Source: Lachnospiraceae bacterium
GTDB lineage: Bacteria > Bacillota > Clostridia > Lachnospirales > Lachnospiraceae
NCBI GenBank assembly: GCA_017625255.1
Contig: JAGALK010000134.1
Location: 1-64,000 of the forward strand
DNA: 64,000 nucleotides
Direction of reading: 5' to 3'
Part shown: in pieces, positions 53,103-62,161 of the stretch
How the letters are laid out: every line of letters starts with the position of its first letter
How positions within the stretch are numbered: the stretch's first letter is position 1
Made by a program: the position numbers and the translations under genes
The notes under the pieces: generated by a model
What the model saw: only the letters and a program-made list of their open reading frames with translations
Told to the model about the DNA's origin: nothing
Database searches by the model: none

Positions 53103-54306
53103 AAGAAATCTATATCTGAAAATTAAGGAAACGGTACTTAAGAAAATGGATAATACAAAAGAATTGACAGATGAAGAATTGCTAGAGAGTATCGAACAGG
53201 AATTATCTGTAGTGGATAAGAATCGTTTGCTTTCCTTTGAGAAGCGAAAGGAAATAGCCCAGTCTTTATTTTATTCTTTTCGTAAATATGGTGTATTGCA
53301 GGAATTGATAGAGGATGAACAGATAACAGAGATTATGATTAATGGAGCAGATAATATCTTTTATGAGAAAAATGGCGAACTTTATCGTTATGAAAAGACC
53401 TTTTCCGACAATGAGGAATTGTTAGATTTAATTCAATCTATCTGTGCTGTAGGAAATCGTATGGTCAATGAAGCTTCTCCGATTGTAGATACCAGATTGT
53501 CAGATGGTTCAAGAGTCAATATTGTATTAAGTCCCATTGCAATTGATGGAGCAGCCGTATCTATTCGCCGTTTTTCTAAAGAGCCAATGTCTATGAAAAG
53601 ATTAATGCAGTATGGTAGTTTATCCGAGGAAATGGCAGAGTTTTTAGAGAAGCTGGTAAAAGCGGGATATAATCTGTTTGTTTCCGGTGGAACAGGTTCT
53701 GGAAAAACCACCTTTTTAAATGCGCTTTCAGAATTTATTCCCAAAGGAGAGCGGGTGATTACAATTGAAGATTCTGCGGAGCTGCAATTACAGGGAATTT
53801 CGAACCTTGTACGGTTAGAAACCAGACAGGCAGGCTTTGCAGGTGTGGTGCCTATTGAAATTCGGGATTTGATAAAAACTGCGTTGAGAATGCGCCCTTC
53901 AAGGCTGATTGTCGGCGAATGCCGCGGAGCAGAAGCAGTAGACCTTTTAAGTGCCAATAATACCGGACATTCCGGAAGTCTTGGAACGGGGCATGCCAAC
54001 AGCAGTAAAGATATGCTGCGCAGGCTTGAAACCATGGTGCTAATGGGTATGGATTTGCCGGTGTCCGCTATTCGCGGACAGATTGCTTCGGGTATTGATA
54101 TTTTTATACATTTGGGAAGATTACGGGATCGAAGTCGAAAGGTTTTAGAAATTGCTGAATTAAAAGGTATTGAAAAAGAGGAAATTCAGTTAAATGTCAT
54201 TTACAGGTTTAAGGAAGAAGCAGAGAAAGAAGGAAAAATACAAGGAAGATGGGAAAAAGTGGGCGAGCTTATGCATCGGGAAAAATGGGAAGCCGCAGGA
54301 TTTTAA
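53080..54306 (+). CDS. tadA: TadA/CpaF-family pilus assembly ATPase
   Basis: The 408-residue secretion ATPase has an N-terminal helical domain (EEDEQITEIMINGADNIF-like region), Walker A SGGTGSGKTTFL (about residue 210), the Asp box RVITIEDSAELQL, the His box GTGHANSSKDMLRRLETMV, and Walker B-like SRLIVGECRGAEAVDLL. It powers Flp pilus assembly at the inner face of the membrane. ATG 53080 is inside the end of the TadZ gene; ATG 53044 is a poorer choice. Confidence 0.93.
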   Translation: MAKEKLSERNLYLKIKETVLKKMDNTKELTDEELLESIEQELSVVDKNRLLSFEKRKEIAQSLFYSFRKYGVLQELIEDEQITEIMINGADNIFYEKNGELYRYEKTFSDNEELLDLIQSICAVGNRMVNEASPIVDTRLSDGSRVNIVLSPIAIDGAAVSIRRFSKEPMSMKRLMQYGSLSEEMAEFLEKLVKAGYNLFVSGGTGSGKTTFLNALSEFIPKGERVITIEDSAELQLQGISNLVRLETRQAGFAGVVPIEIRDLIKTALRMRPSRLIVGECRGAEAVDLLSANNTGHSGSLGTGHANSSKDMLRRLETMVLMGMDLPVSAIRGQIASGIDIFIHLGRLRDRSRKVLEIAELKGIEKEEIQLNVIYRFKEEAEKEGKIQGRWEKVGELMHREKWEAAGF

Positions 54307-55019
54307 TAGTAAAAGATATAGGACTTATTGTGGGAGTAAGCTTTGGCATAACTGCAGGAATTGCTTGGCTTTTCTACGATTCGCCGGTTGGAATGCTTAG
54401 CGGAATATTGGTAATTCCTATGGTAGTTATTCTGGTGCAGAAAGAAAAACAAAAAAAGCGGCATATGAAAATTCAGCAGGAATTTAAAGAATATATGTAC
54501 AGTGTAGGAAATAGTATGCAGACAGGATATGCACCGGAGAGAGCTTTTTTAAATGCACAAATTGAACTAAAGAAGCTTTATGGAGAGAGCAGTATTGTAG
54601 TGAATTTGTTGGAAGGGATGGAAAAAAGGCTAAATGTAAAAGAACCCTTAGAAAATATTCTAAGAGATTTTGCAGCAGATAGTAATTGCGAAGATATTGA
54701 GAGTTTTGTTGAAGTCTTTTGCTATGCAAAACGCAGTGGAGGTGATTTTTTACATATTATTCAGACCACGATAAATCGAATTTGCGATAAAGCAGAAATT
54801 TCAAAAGAAATTCAAATGGTTATGGCAGAAAAGGCATTAGAAGAAAAGGTTATGTGTGTGATTCCTATGGGAATACTTTTATTTTTCCGTGTGACATCTC
54901 CCGAATTTATTTCTGTGCTCTACGGAAATGTGTTAGGTGTATGTGTAATGACTGTGGCATTGATACTCTATGGAGCAGCATTTTTTCTGGCACAAAAAAT
55001 TGTAGAAATTGAGGTGTAG
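54249..55019 (+). CDS. tadB: TadB-like type II secretion F domain protein
   Basis: The 256-residue membrane protein has a pair of helices near the N-terminus (IGLIVGVSFGITAGIAWLFY, GILVIPMVVILV), a cytoplasmic T2SSF domain (FKEYMYSVGNSMQTGYAPERAF, FCYAKRSGGDFLHIIQTT) and two C-terminal helices. It forms the platform of the pilus machine with TadC. AAGGAAG precedes ATG 54249, 58 bases inside tadA; ATG 54285 is an alternative start. Confidence 0.88.
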   Translation: MGKSGRAYASGKMGSRRILIVKDIGLIVGVSFGITAGIAWLFYDSPVGMLSGILVIPMVVILVQKEKQKKRHMKIQQEFKEYMYSVGNSMQTGYAPERAFLNAQIELKKLYGESSIVVNLLEGMEKRLNVKEPLENILRDFAADSNCEDIESFVEVFCYAKRSGGDFLHIIQTTINRICDKAEISKEIQMVMAEKALEEKVMCVIPMGILLFFRVTSPEFISVLYGNVLGVCVMTVALILYGAAFFLAQKIVEIEV

Positions 55020-55021
55020 GA

Positions 55022-56275
55022 ATGATTGTTTGCGGCGGTATAGTAGGAGTTTTATTGGCAGGCTGGTTAGTTTTACATAAGAAAAATGTATGGAAAAAAA
55101 TAAAAAATTCCTATTTGCTTTTTTTTGTTTTTTCGATTTTGAGCTTGTTTTGTTGGATAACAGATAATCAGAAAAGCAGCTTTGCAGAGGATGGAAAACT
55201 CTATAGAAATGCACCTGGTGAAGGGGAATTAGAAACCGAGCTGCAGATGTATCTGCCCCAAGAAAACAGGGAATATACCATGAATTTATCCATAGAAGAA
55301 AAGGCTTTAAGCAGGGATGAGGAGCAGGAAAAGATTCAGGCTGCTATAGCAGAAATTGAAGAGAGTTTTTGTGGAGAAAATGCTTCTTTGGAGCAAATAA
55401 GTAAAGCTCCTGTAGTAATGGAAAGCTATCAGAATGAACTTGTCATGGCAGAATGGGAATTTTCAGGGGAATATATTTCCTCCGCAGGCATTATAGATGA
55501 AGAGGCACTCGGAGATGAAAAGGTTCTTATAGAAGCAAATGTACAGCTAAGCTGCGGGGAAAGTGAAGGTACTTATGAGTTTTATTTTTGGTTAGTACCA
55601 AGGACTAAGACTAAACAGGAACAGCTATTTGCAGCTATCAATAGACAGATAGCCATGCAGGAAAAAACAGCAGAAACAGTGATGCTGCCAGAGCAGATAG
55701 AAGGAAATAAGATTACCTGGAAAAGGGCAAAATCTTATCAATATCTGGAAATTTTAGTATTGGGAATCTTAGCAGCGATTACGGTTTTTTATGTGCAAAG
55801 AGAACAGGAATTAAAGAAAATGCAGAAAAGAAAAGCGCATTTAGTATTAGAATATCCGGAGTTTGTCAGTAAGCTTTCATTACTTTTAGGCGCAGGAATG
55901 CATATTTTAACAGCTTTCCGCAAAATGAATCAGCCTTGCAAAGGATATGCATATGAAGAATTACAGCGAATGATTTTTGAAATAGATAATGGAATGAGTA
56001 AACAGCAGGCGTATCAGGCGTTTGCAGAAAGATGTGATTTGCAGCCTTATCGAAAATTGGCTTCTTTGCTGCAGTCCGAGCAAAAAATGGGAAATCGGGA
56101 ATTGATAGAAAGATTGCATGAAGAGGCCGACAGAGTATTTGCTGAACGAAAAAATACAGCCAGAAGGCTGGGTGAAGAAGCGGGAACAAAGCTGCTTTTT
56201 CCTATGATGCTGATGCTTATTATTGTAATGGGAATTGTGATTTTTCCCGCATTTTTGTCAATTTATTCTATGTAA
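55022..56275 (+). CDS. tadC: TadC-like platform protein with large extracytoplasmic insert
   Basis: The 417-residue protein has two helices near residues 3-45, then a hydrophilic region of about 190 residues rich in Glu (about 50-240), a third helix (LEILVLGILAAITVFYV), a T2SSF domain (EYPEFVSKLSLLLGAGMHILTAFRKM, QSEQKMGNRELIERLHEEA) and a final helix. The order fits TadC, but the hydrophilic block between the helices is extra and probably faces the outside. It starts 2 bases after tadB. Confidence 0.8.
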   Translation: MIVCGGIVGVLLAGWLVLHKKNVWKKIKNSYLLFFVFSILSLFCWITDNQKSSFAEDGKLYRNAPGEGELETELQMYLPQENREYTMNLSIEEKALSRDEEQEKIQAAIAEIEESFCGENASLEQISKAPVVMESYQNELVMAEWEFSGEYISSAGIIDEEALGDEKVLIEANVQLSCGESEGTYEFYFWLVPRTKTKQEQLFAAINRQIAMQEKTAETVMLPEQIEGNKITWKRAKSYQYLEILVLGILAAITVFYVQREQELKKMQKRKAHLVLEYPEFVSKLSLLLGAGMHILTAFRKMNQPCKGYAYEELQRMIFEIDNGMSKQQAYQAFAERCDLQPYRKLASLLQSEQKMGNRELIERLHEEADRVFAERKNTARRLGEEAGTKLLFPMMLMLIIVMGIVIFPAFLSIYSM

Positions 56276-56290
56276 AAGGAGGATGTACAA

Positions 56291-56461
56291 ATGAGAGAGT
56301 GGCAGGAATTTTTAAAAGAGGAAAGTGGAAATGGTGTAGTAGAAGTTATATTGGTATTGGTTGTTTTGATTGGAGTTGTCGTAATTTTTAGAGAAAAAAT
56401 CAGTAAGCTGGTAGAAGATTTGATGCAAACTGTAGAGAAAAATGCAAAGGCAATCAAATGA
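56291..56461 (+). CDS. flp: Flp-type major pilin
   Basis: The 56-residue protein starts MREWQEFLKEESGNGVVEV and has one hydrophobic helix (VILVLVVLIGVVVIF) and a short charged tail. The probable prepilin cleavage follows SG, leaving Glu at mature position 5, as in Flp and type-IV-like pilins. AAGGAGG lies 8 bases before the ATG. Its stop codon overlaps the next ATG (ATGA). Size and position between TadC and the DUF5702 gene support the structural pilin. Confidence 0.8.
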   Translation: MREWQEFLKEESGNGVVEVILVLVVLIGVVVIFREKISKLVEDLMQTVEKNAKAIK

Positions 56462-57882
56462 TAGGAAGGCGATTAGAAGCGACGATTACTATTTATTTTT
56501 GTTTGTCAATGGTTGTGGTGGCAGCACTGATTTTGGCGCTTGTGGAAGCGGTGCGGTATGAAGGCTTGAATACAGATGCCAATCAGTGGACAGATGCTGC
56601 CGCTGAATCCTTATGTGCCGGTTATCAGCCGCTGCTGCTTGAGGAATACGATATTTTTGCCTTAGATGGGAGTTTTGGAAATGAGGAATTTTCACTAGGA
56701 CAAGGAGAGGAAGAATTAGAGGCACTTTTATATGATAATTTGCAGTATACGACAGAAAAAAGCATAAATTTCTATCGTATGGGTGTGCGAGATGTCAGGA
56801 TTACAGAATATACCTTGCTGACGGACGATAATGGGCAAATTTTTATGGCATATATTGCAGATTTGATGAAAAGTCGTCTGGGTAAGAAAGGGGCAAGAAA
56901 AATTTATGACAGGATTACGAAAAATAAGTACATAGAAGGGGAATCCGTAGATATTGAGCAGTCTATTGTCAATGCAAAGCAAAATGTAAATATATCCCAA
57001 GAGGAGGGAATAGAATGCAATCCTCTAGAGGATATTACGCTATTTGGTGGACAAGATATCCTAAATATAGTACTTCCTAGTGGAAAAAGTGCCTCCGATA
57101 AAGTGATGGATGTGGAAAACTCCCTGTTACATCGAAAGAAAAAACAGGGGACGGGATGGAAAAAAGCAGATATAGATTGGTATGAGAGGATTTTAGTTCA
57201 GGAATACTTTAAGTCCTTAGGCGGTAATTTTATAGAGCCAAAAGAAGATGGTGCGTTATCCTACGGGATAGAGTACTTAATTTGGGGCGAAAGCAGTGAT
57301 GAAAAAAATCTGAAAAAAACCATAAATTACATTTTATTATTGCGGGAGGCTGCAAACTATCTCTATCTGCGTACAGATGCCGTAAAACAGGCAGAAGCAT
57401 TATCTGTAGCCACTGCTTTGGCAGGAGGGAGTGCAAATCCTGCGGTGATTGCAGCAGTGAAGCAGGGAATTTTGGCGGCATGGGCATATGCAGAAAGTAT
57501 ATTGGATGTAAAAGCATTGCTTTGCGGCGGAAAGATTCCTTTAAAAAAGACAGCAGAAAGCTGGAAAAGCGGCTTATCCGGGCTTGCCTCTGTGGTGACA
57601 CAGGAATATAAAGGAGAAACACAGGGACTAAGCTATGAAGATTATCTGGAAGTGTTTTTATATACCCGGACAGAAAAAACAATGGCATACCGTATGCTAG
57701 ACTTAATGGAACAGAAATTAAGAGAGCAGTCTGGATGTCAGAATTGTCGTATGGACTATATGCTGACTGCGGTTAAAATAGAGGCGGAATATGTGGGAAA
57801 CACAATATTTTTTGGCATTTTTGCAAAGGATACTGTTGGTGGATATGGTTTTAAGAAAACAGCAGAATACATTTATCAATAA
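56458..57882 (+). CDS. DUF5702 domain protein of the Tad locus
   Basis: The 474-residue protein has an N-terminal membrane segment preceded by RRLEATITIYFCLSMVVVAALI, resembling the processed helix of TadE/TadG pseudopilins. A large extracytoplasmic helical domain follows (AVRYEGLNTDANQWTDAAAE, VATALAGGSANPAVIAAVKQ, YLEVFLYT). DUF5702 is a Lachnospiraceae/Clostridia accessory of Tad pili of unknown function. ATGA overlap with the pilin gene indicates translational coupling. Confidence 0.75.
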   Translation: MIGRRLEATITIYFCLSMVVVAALILALVEAVRYEGLNTDANQWTDAAAESLCAGYQPLLLEEYDIFALDGSFGNEEFSLGQGEEELEALLYDNLQYTTEKSINFYRMGVRDVRITEYTLLTDDNGQIFMAYIADLMKSRLGKKGARKIYDRITKNKYIEGESVDIEQSIVNAKQNVNISQEEGIECNPLEDITLFGGQDILNIVLPSGKSASDKVMDVENSLLHRKKKQGTGWKKADIDWYERILVQEYFKSLGGNFIEPKEDGALSYGIEYLIWGESSDEKNLKKTINYILLLREAANYLYLRTDAVKQAEALSVATALAGGSANPAVIAAVKQGILAAWAYAESILDVKALLCGGKIPLKKTAESWKSGLSGLASVVTQEYKGETQGLSYEDYLEVFLYTRTEKTMAYRMLDLMEQKLREQSGCQNCRMDYMLTAVKIEAEYVGNTIFFGIFAKDTVGGYGFKKTAEYIYQ

Positions 57883-57919
57883 TCAGGCAGAAGTTATGCA
57901 GATACAGGGAGGTGTCTCT

Positions 57920-58735
57920 TTGAAAAAGAATCTAAAAAAATATCATAAAATCTCTTTGCCTGTGAATAAGGAGACACCTGCCTGTATCTGCATGGAGGGC
58001 TCGTACACAGTAGAAGCAGTGGTAGTGATTCCTTTTTTTGTTGCTTTTATGGTAATACTGCTGTTTTTCTTTCGAGTGCTGCAGGTGCAGCAGGAGGTGG
58101 GCAATGCCCTTATGGAAACAGCAAGAGAATTGGCAATTATTTCGTATCAAAAAGAGTTGCTGCCGACAAGTGGATGTATAGAAGCAAAGACAATGTTTTT
58201 GACAAAGTATAAAAATCAAGAAACAGAAGATTTTATAGATGGCGGAAAATGGGGAATTTCATTATTAAAATCGGATTTGTCCGGCGAATATGTGGATTTG
58301 AAAGCAGAGTATAATCTGCCTTTGCCGGTGGGATTTTTTGGTGTAAGGAATATTTCCTTATGTCAGAGAGTAAAGTGCCGCAAATGGATTGGACGAGATT
58401 ATGAAGCCGGACAGAAGGAAGAACTGGTATATATTACACCCTATGGCGAAGCCTATCATCAGAATAAAAATTGCCGTTATCTAGACTTGTCTGTTAGAAC
58501 GGCCCCAAAAAACAGGATAGAAAAGCTTAGAAATAAAAACGGTGAAAAGTATTATGCCTGCAGCAAATGCATGAATACAAAAAAGGTGTACAAAATAGTC
58601 TACATTACGGATTATGGAAACCATTATCATGGAAAAATAAGCTGTAGAGATTTAAAACGAACTGTGATTGCAGTGAGAAAGCAAAATGTAGGAAACAGAC
58701 ATGCCTGCAGTAGTTGTGGAAGGGAGATATTATGA
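57920..58735 (+). CDS. TadE-like minor pilin with two C-terminal Cys/His modules
   Basis: The 271-residue protein starts at TTG 57920, 7 bases after GGGAGG. A basic leader is followed by EGSYTVEAVVVIPFFVAFMVILLF, the TadE pseudopilin helix with Glu near mature position 5. The C-terminal 90 residues contain a duplicated module, ITPYGEAYHQNKNCRYL...ACSKC and ITDYGNHYHGKISCRDL...ACSSC. Each module has YHxxxxC and CxxC, which could bind zinc or form disulphides outside the cell. A minor pilin or adhesive tip role is inferred. Confidence 0.75.
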   Translation: MKKNLKKYHKISLPVNKETPACICMEGSYTVEAVVVIPFFVAFMVILLFFFRVLQVQQEVGNALMETARELAIISYQKELLPTSGCIEAKTMFLTKYKNQETEDFIDGGKWGISLLKSDLSGEYVDLKAEYNLPLPVGFFGVRNISLCQRVKCRKWIGRDYEAGQKEELVYITPYGEAYHQNKNCRYLDLSVRTAPKNRIEKLRNKNGEKYYACSKCMNTKKVYKIVYITDYGNHYHGKISCRDLKRTVIAVRKQNVGNRHACSSCGREIL

Positions 58736-59172
58736 TTGAGTCGTATGTTTTATTGGGAACCTTGGGTGTGCATAGCATCGAAGATATAAAAAGAAAGAAG
58801 ATTACGGTATCCATTACCCTGTTTTCGGCAATTCTTTGTATTTTGCTGCATCTTTTATTCCGAAATGAGAGTATATACAGTATGTTGGCAGGAATGTTAT
58901 CCGGCACAGTGATTGTTTTATTAAGCAAGCTTTCAAAAGGCAGGATTAGTATGGGGGATGGTGTAGTATTGATGCTTACGGGGCTGTATCTTGGATTTTG
59001 GGAAAATCTGTGTCTGATGTTTTTAGCCTTTAGTCTGGCAAGTATATGGGGCATATATCAATTACTGGTAAGGCATAAAAGCAAGGATGAGCGCATGGCA
59101 TTTGTCCCTTTTTTGTTTGTGGGATATGTACTTTTGGTATTAGGAAAGGGAGCAGGAGTTATATGCGTTTAG
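58732..59172 (+). CDS. Second prepilin peptidase-like membrane protein
   Basis: The 146-residue, four-helix protein has HSIEDIKRKKITVSI near the N-terminus and RISMGDGVVLMLTGLYLG in the middle. These are the two Asp motifs of the A24 peptidase fold, the second in the GDG variant. It is coupled to the upstream gene by an ATGA overlap, with GGGAG as Shine-Dalgarno. It may process the TadE-type pilins separately from the peptidase at 51583. Confidence 0.75.
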   Translation: MIESYVLLGTLGVHSIEDIKRKKITVSITLFSAILCILLHLLFRNESIYSMLAGMLSGTVIVLLSKLSKGRISMGDGVVLMLTGLYLGFWENLCLMFLAFSLASIWGIYQLLVRHKSKDERMAFVPFLFVGYVLLVLGKGAGVICV

Positions 59173-59375
59173 AAGCATCTTATACGGTAGAAGCAGCACT
59201 TTTAATGCCACTTTTATTTTTGGCTATATTGCTGCCGGTTTATGCGGGATATAGTTTATATGCTGAAGTAAAAAATACATCTGTTTATGTGGCAGAACAG
59301 AAGGAATTTGCAGAAGATACGATTCGAAAGCTAAAGCTGGCAGAAGAACTTTGGGAGGAAATAAAATTAGAATGA
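59163..59375 (+). CDS. Small TadE-like pseudopilin
   Basis: The 70-residue protein starts MRLEASYTVEAALLMPLLFL: a short basic leader, the ASYTVEA processing motif, a 25-residue hydrophobic helix, and a charged helical tail. This is the minimal pseudopilin layout. It overlaps the genes on both sides (10 and 4 bases). Confidence 0.7.
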   Translation: MRLEASYTVEAALLMPLLFLAILLPVYAGYSLYAEVKNTSVYVAEQKEFAEDTIRKLKLAEELWEEIKLE

Positions 59376-60409
59376 CAGAATATAAACGCATACAGGGAAA
59401 AAGCTATATGATTTGCAGAGCAAAGGATATTCCCTGTGGATATGAATTGCAGATGCTTAAGGAAAATACAATAGTAGGTTTAGCTGCTATGCAGATAGAA
59501 AACGATGAACAGGGAATGAGTTTCTGGTATGAAATCAGCGGCAGACATGATTTGGAAGGCTATGTAAATGTGCACAAGCTAGATGGAAAATTTTTGGAAA
59601 GATTTCTAAATGCTTTACAGCAAACTACACAAAATATAGGAGAATATCTTTTAGAAGAGGACGGTATTTCTTTGGAGCCTTCTCATATTTTCATGGATTT
59701 TGAAGAAAAGAAAATAGATTTTTGTTATCTGCCATTTGCAAAGAAATCCTTTGAGGATGCATTTCGCGGATTTATGGAATATTTCTTACAGCATATGGAG
59801 CATACCAGTCAGGAAGATATACAAAAATGCTATGAAATCTATGAACGATGTCAAAAGGAAAATGTCTGCTTGGATGAACTGATAGCACTGCTTTATAGTA
59901 AAGAAAGTATAAAGGAAAATGAAGAGTTTTCTGTACCAAATGTCGGAGAAACAGTTGAAGAAGAAATAAAATATACACCGGAAAAGGTGCGGAAAGAAAA
60001 AAGACATCTATTTGGCAGAAAGAAAAAGAAAGAAGAACCGTTTGTCTATACACCTGAGGATATAGAGGAAGAGTCGGTTTATCCAACGGTGTTTCTTGGA
60101 AGTGAAGTAAAGGAAGTTTTAGGTGAGCTTCGTTATGAGGGAAATGGGACACAGAAAAATATGAATATACAGTCGATGGAGTATCTGATTGGTAAAGAGC
60201 CGGAAGAAGTGGATGGAGTAATTGTTTCATCCACAGTTAGCCGTGTACATGCAAAAATTACAAAAGAAGGAGAAAATTACTATCTAGAGGATATGAATTC
60301 TACCAATGGAACCTACAAAAACGGAAAGTTACTAAATTATAAGGAAAAGGTGTGCTTAGAAAAAAATGATGTAATTAAATTTGCAGAAGAGGTCTATCGT
60401 TTTGTATGA
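59372..60409 (+). CDS. DUF6382/FHA domain protein of the Tad locus
   Basis: The 345-residue cytoplasmic protein has an N-terminal DUF6382-like domain (about residues 1-185), a basic segment (KRHLFGRKKKKEE, about 210-222) and a C-terminal FHA domain. The FHA core motifs are visible: YLIGKEPEEVDGVI, SSTVSRVHAKI, MNSTNGTYKNGKLL. FHA domains bind phosphothreonine peptides, so kinase-dependent control of the pilus machine is likely but inferred. It is the last gene of the tad operon. Confidence 0.8.
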   Translation: MTEYKRIQGKSYMICRAKDIPCGYELQMLKENTIVGLAAMQIENDEQGMSFWYEISGRHDLEGYVNVHKLDGKFLERFLNALQQTTQNIGEYLLEEDGISLEPSHIFMDFEEKKIDFCYLPFAKKSFEDAFRGFMEYFLQHMEHTSQEDIQKCYEIYERCQKENVCLDELIALLYSKESIKENEEFSVPNVGETVEEEIKYTPEKVRKEKRHLFGRKKKKEEPFVYTPEDIEEESVYPTVFLGSEVKEVLGELRYEGNGTQKNMNIQSMEYLIGKEPEEVDGVIVSSTVSRVHAKITKEGENYYLEDMNSTNGTYKNGKLLNYKEKVCLEKNDVIKFAEEVYRFV

Positions 60410-60414
60410 TACAC

Positions 60415-60442
60415 TTGCAAAAAAATATACTTGTCTTATAAT
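60415..60442 (+). promoter_or_regulatory. Promoter of the rhomboid gene
   Basis: TTGCAA (60415-60420), a 16-base spacer and TATAAT (60437-60442), 29 bases before the start at 60472. Confidence 0.6.
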
Positions 60443-60471
60443 AAAGAGCAAAAACAGAAATGAGGCAGTAT

Positions 60472-61131
60472 ATGGAATACGGAAACATCGAAGATCGTTA
60501 CGATTATACAAAAAGTAGGCGAAGTATACCTGTGATGACAATACTCTTTGCGGGAATTAATATTTTTATCTGGATACTGTTAGAGCTGTCAGGAGATACG
60601 ACAGATGCTTATTTTATGGCAGAAAGGGGAGCGGCCTACTCTCCTTTTATTATAGAAGATCATGAATGGTGGAGGTTATTTACCTGTACATTTCTTCATT
60701 TTGGAGCAGAACATCTGATGAATAATGTGCTGATGCTGGTGGTCTTAGGTATGCGTTTGGAGCATGCTATAGGAAAGCTGGGATTTAGTATATTGTATCT
60801 GTCATCCGGTTTATCCGGAAGTCTGCTTTCTTTGTGGGCAGAGGTCAAATTTGACGACCTTGGCGTAACTGCAGGAGCTTCTGGCTCTGTCTTTGGCATT
60901 GTTGGCGGACTTGTGGCACTTGCAGTATGGAATCGTGGGAAGGTGGAAGGACTTACGACGATAGAGCTTTTGTTTTTATTGGGATTTAGTTTGTTTTTTG
61001 GATTTGTTGAAGGCGGTGTCGATAACTGGGGACACATTGGCGGAATTCTTGGCGGACTGGTAGTGGGAAGTATTTTAGCGATACTGAAAAAGATTGATTT
61101 TATGAACAAAAGCAAATATACTATAGAATAA
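60472..61131 (+). CDS. Rhomboid family intramembrane serine protease
   Basis: The 219-residue, six-helix membrane protease has the catalytic Ser in GASGSVFGIVGG (helix 4) and the catalytic His in NWGHIGGILGG (helix 6). The conserved His/Asn pair is present in HFGAEHLMNNVLML (helix 2). It cleaves single-pass membrane proteins; pilins of the adjacent Tad locus are possible substrates, but this is speculation. ATG 60472 after TGAGG is preferred over ATG 60460. Confidence 0.92.
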   Translation: MEYGNIEDRYDYTKSRRSIPVMTILFAGINIFIWILLELSGDTTDAYFMAERGAAYSPFIIEDHEWWRLFTCTFLHFGAEHLMNNVLMLVVLGMRLEHAIGKLGFSILYLSSGLSGSLLSLWAEVKFDDLGVTAGASGSVFGIVGGLVALAVWNRGKVEGLTTIELLFLLGFSLFFGFVEGGVDNWGHIGGILGGLVVGSILAILKKIDFMNKSKYTIE

Positions 61132-61167
61132 GGTGTTTGTAAGATAACTTCACAAATGGAGGAAAGT

Positions 61168-62160
61168 ATGAAGGTTAATATATACTACGGAGGAAGAGGT
61201 TTGTTGGATGATCCTACCTTATATGTGTTAAATAAGATGGAGGATGTGTTAAAAGAGCTTCGGGTTACCGTTGAAAGATATAATATTTATGAGCATAAGC
61301 ATGAGATTTCTACCCTGCCGCATACATTTAAGGACGCAGATGGTATTATTTTGGCGACCACAGTGGAATGGCTGGGGATTGGAGGCTATATGCAGCAGTT
61401 TTTAGATGCCTGCTGGTTATATGGAGATAAGGAGCTTATGAGTTCACTTTATATGCAGCCGATTGTTATGTCTACCACCTATGGTGAAAGAGAAGGTGTG
61501 CTGACCTTAGAAAATGCATGGCAGATTCTCGGCGGGCAGCCTTGCAGTGGACTCTGTGGCTATGTGGAAGATCTGGTAAATTTTGAAATGAACAAAGAAT
61601 ATACATTGATCATTGAGAAAAAGGCAGAGAATCTCTATCGTTCCATTTCCCAGAAGATTAAAGTATTGCCAAGCAGCAATCAGGCAATTAAGCAGAATGT
61701 TTTGCGCACACAATCTATGGATTTGACACCACAGGAAAGTGAGCAGCTGTCAAAATATGTATCGGATGACAGTTATGTAAAGAAGCAAAAAGAGGATATT
61801 GAAGAATTAGCGTCTATGTTTAAGGATATTTTAGGCAAGAATGCTGTAGATGGAGAGGAATCCTATATCAAAGAATTAGAGCAGCATTTTGTTCCGCAGC
61901 AGGATTTTGCGGCAGAGTATCTTTTTGTTATTGATGGAGAACAAAAGCCGCTGTATTTATCTGTAAGAAATGATAAAATGACCTGTTATTATGGAAATGA
62001 AGAGAATTATGATGTGTATATTAAGCTAAGTACAGATGTCATGAATGGCATTGTAAATGGCAGAATCACATTCCAACGCGCATTCATGACAGGAGAAATG
62101 ACGGCAAAAGGAAATTTCAAAATCCTTCGTATGCTAGATACCGTCTTTGATTTCGTCTGA
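61168..62160 (+). CDS. Flavodoxin-like FMN domain fused to SCP2 sterol-carrier-like domain
   Basis: The 330-residue protein has an N-terminal flavodoxin or NADPH-dependent FMN reductase-like fold (VNIYYGGRG, ADGIILATTVEWLGIGGYMQQFLDAC, STTYGEREGVLTLENAWQILG) to about residue 150. After a helical linker the C-terminal 105 residues form an SCP2 domain (LYLSVRNDKMTCYYGNEENY, VYIKLSTDVMNGIVNGRITFQRAFMTGEMTAKGNFKIL). SCP2 domains bind hydrophobic ligands, so the fusion may reduce a lipophilic substrate. GGAGG lies before ATG 61168. The gene is convergent with the following kinase gene, one base apart. Confidence 0.8.
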   Translation: MKVNIYYGGRGLLDDPTLYVLNKMEDVLKELRVTVERYNIYEHKHEISTLPHTFKDADGIILATTVEWLGIGGYMQQFLDACWLYGDKELMSSLYMQPIVMSTTYGEREGVLTLENAWQILGGQPCSGLCGYVEDLVNFEMNKEYTLIIEKKAENLYRSISQKIKVLPSSNQAIKQNVLRTQSMDLTPQESEQLSKYVSDDSYVKKQKEDIEELASMFKDILGKNAVDGEESYIKELEQHFVPQQDFAAEYLFVIDGEQKPLYLSVRNDKMTCYYGNEENYDVYIKLSTDVMNGIVNGRITFQRAFMTGEMTAKGNFKILRMLDTVFDFV

Positions 62161-62161
62161 A

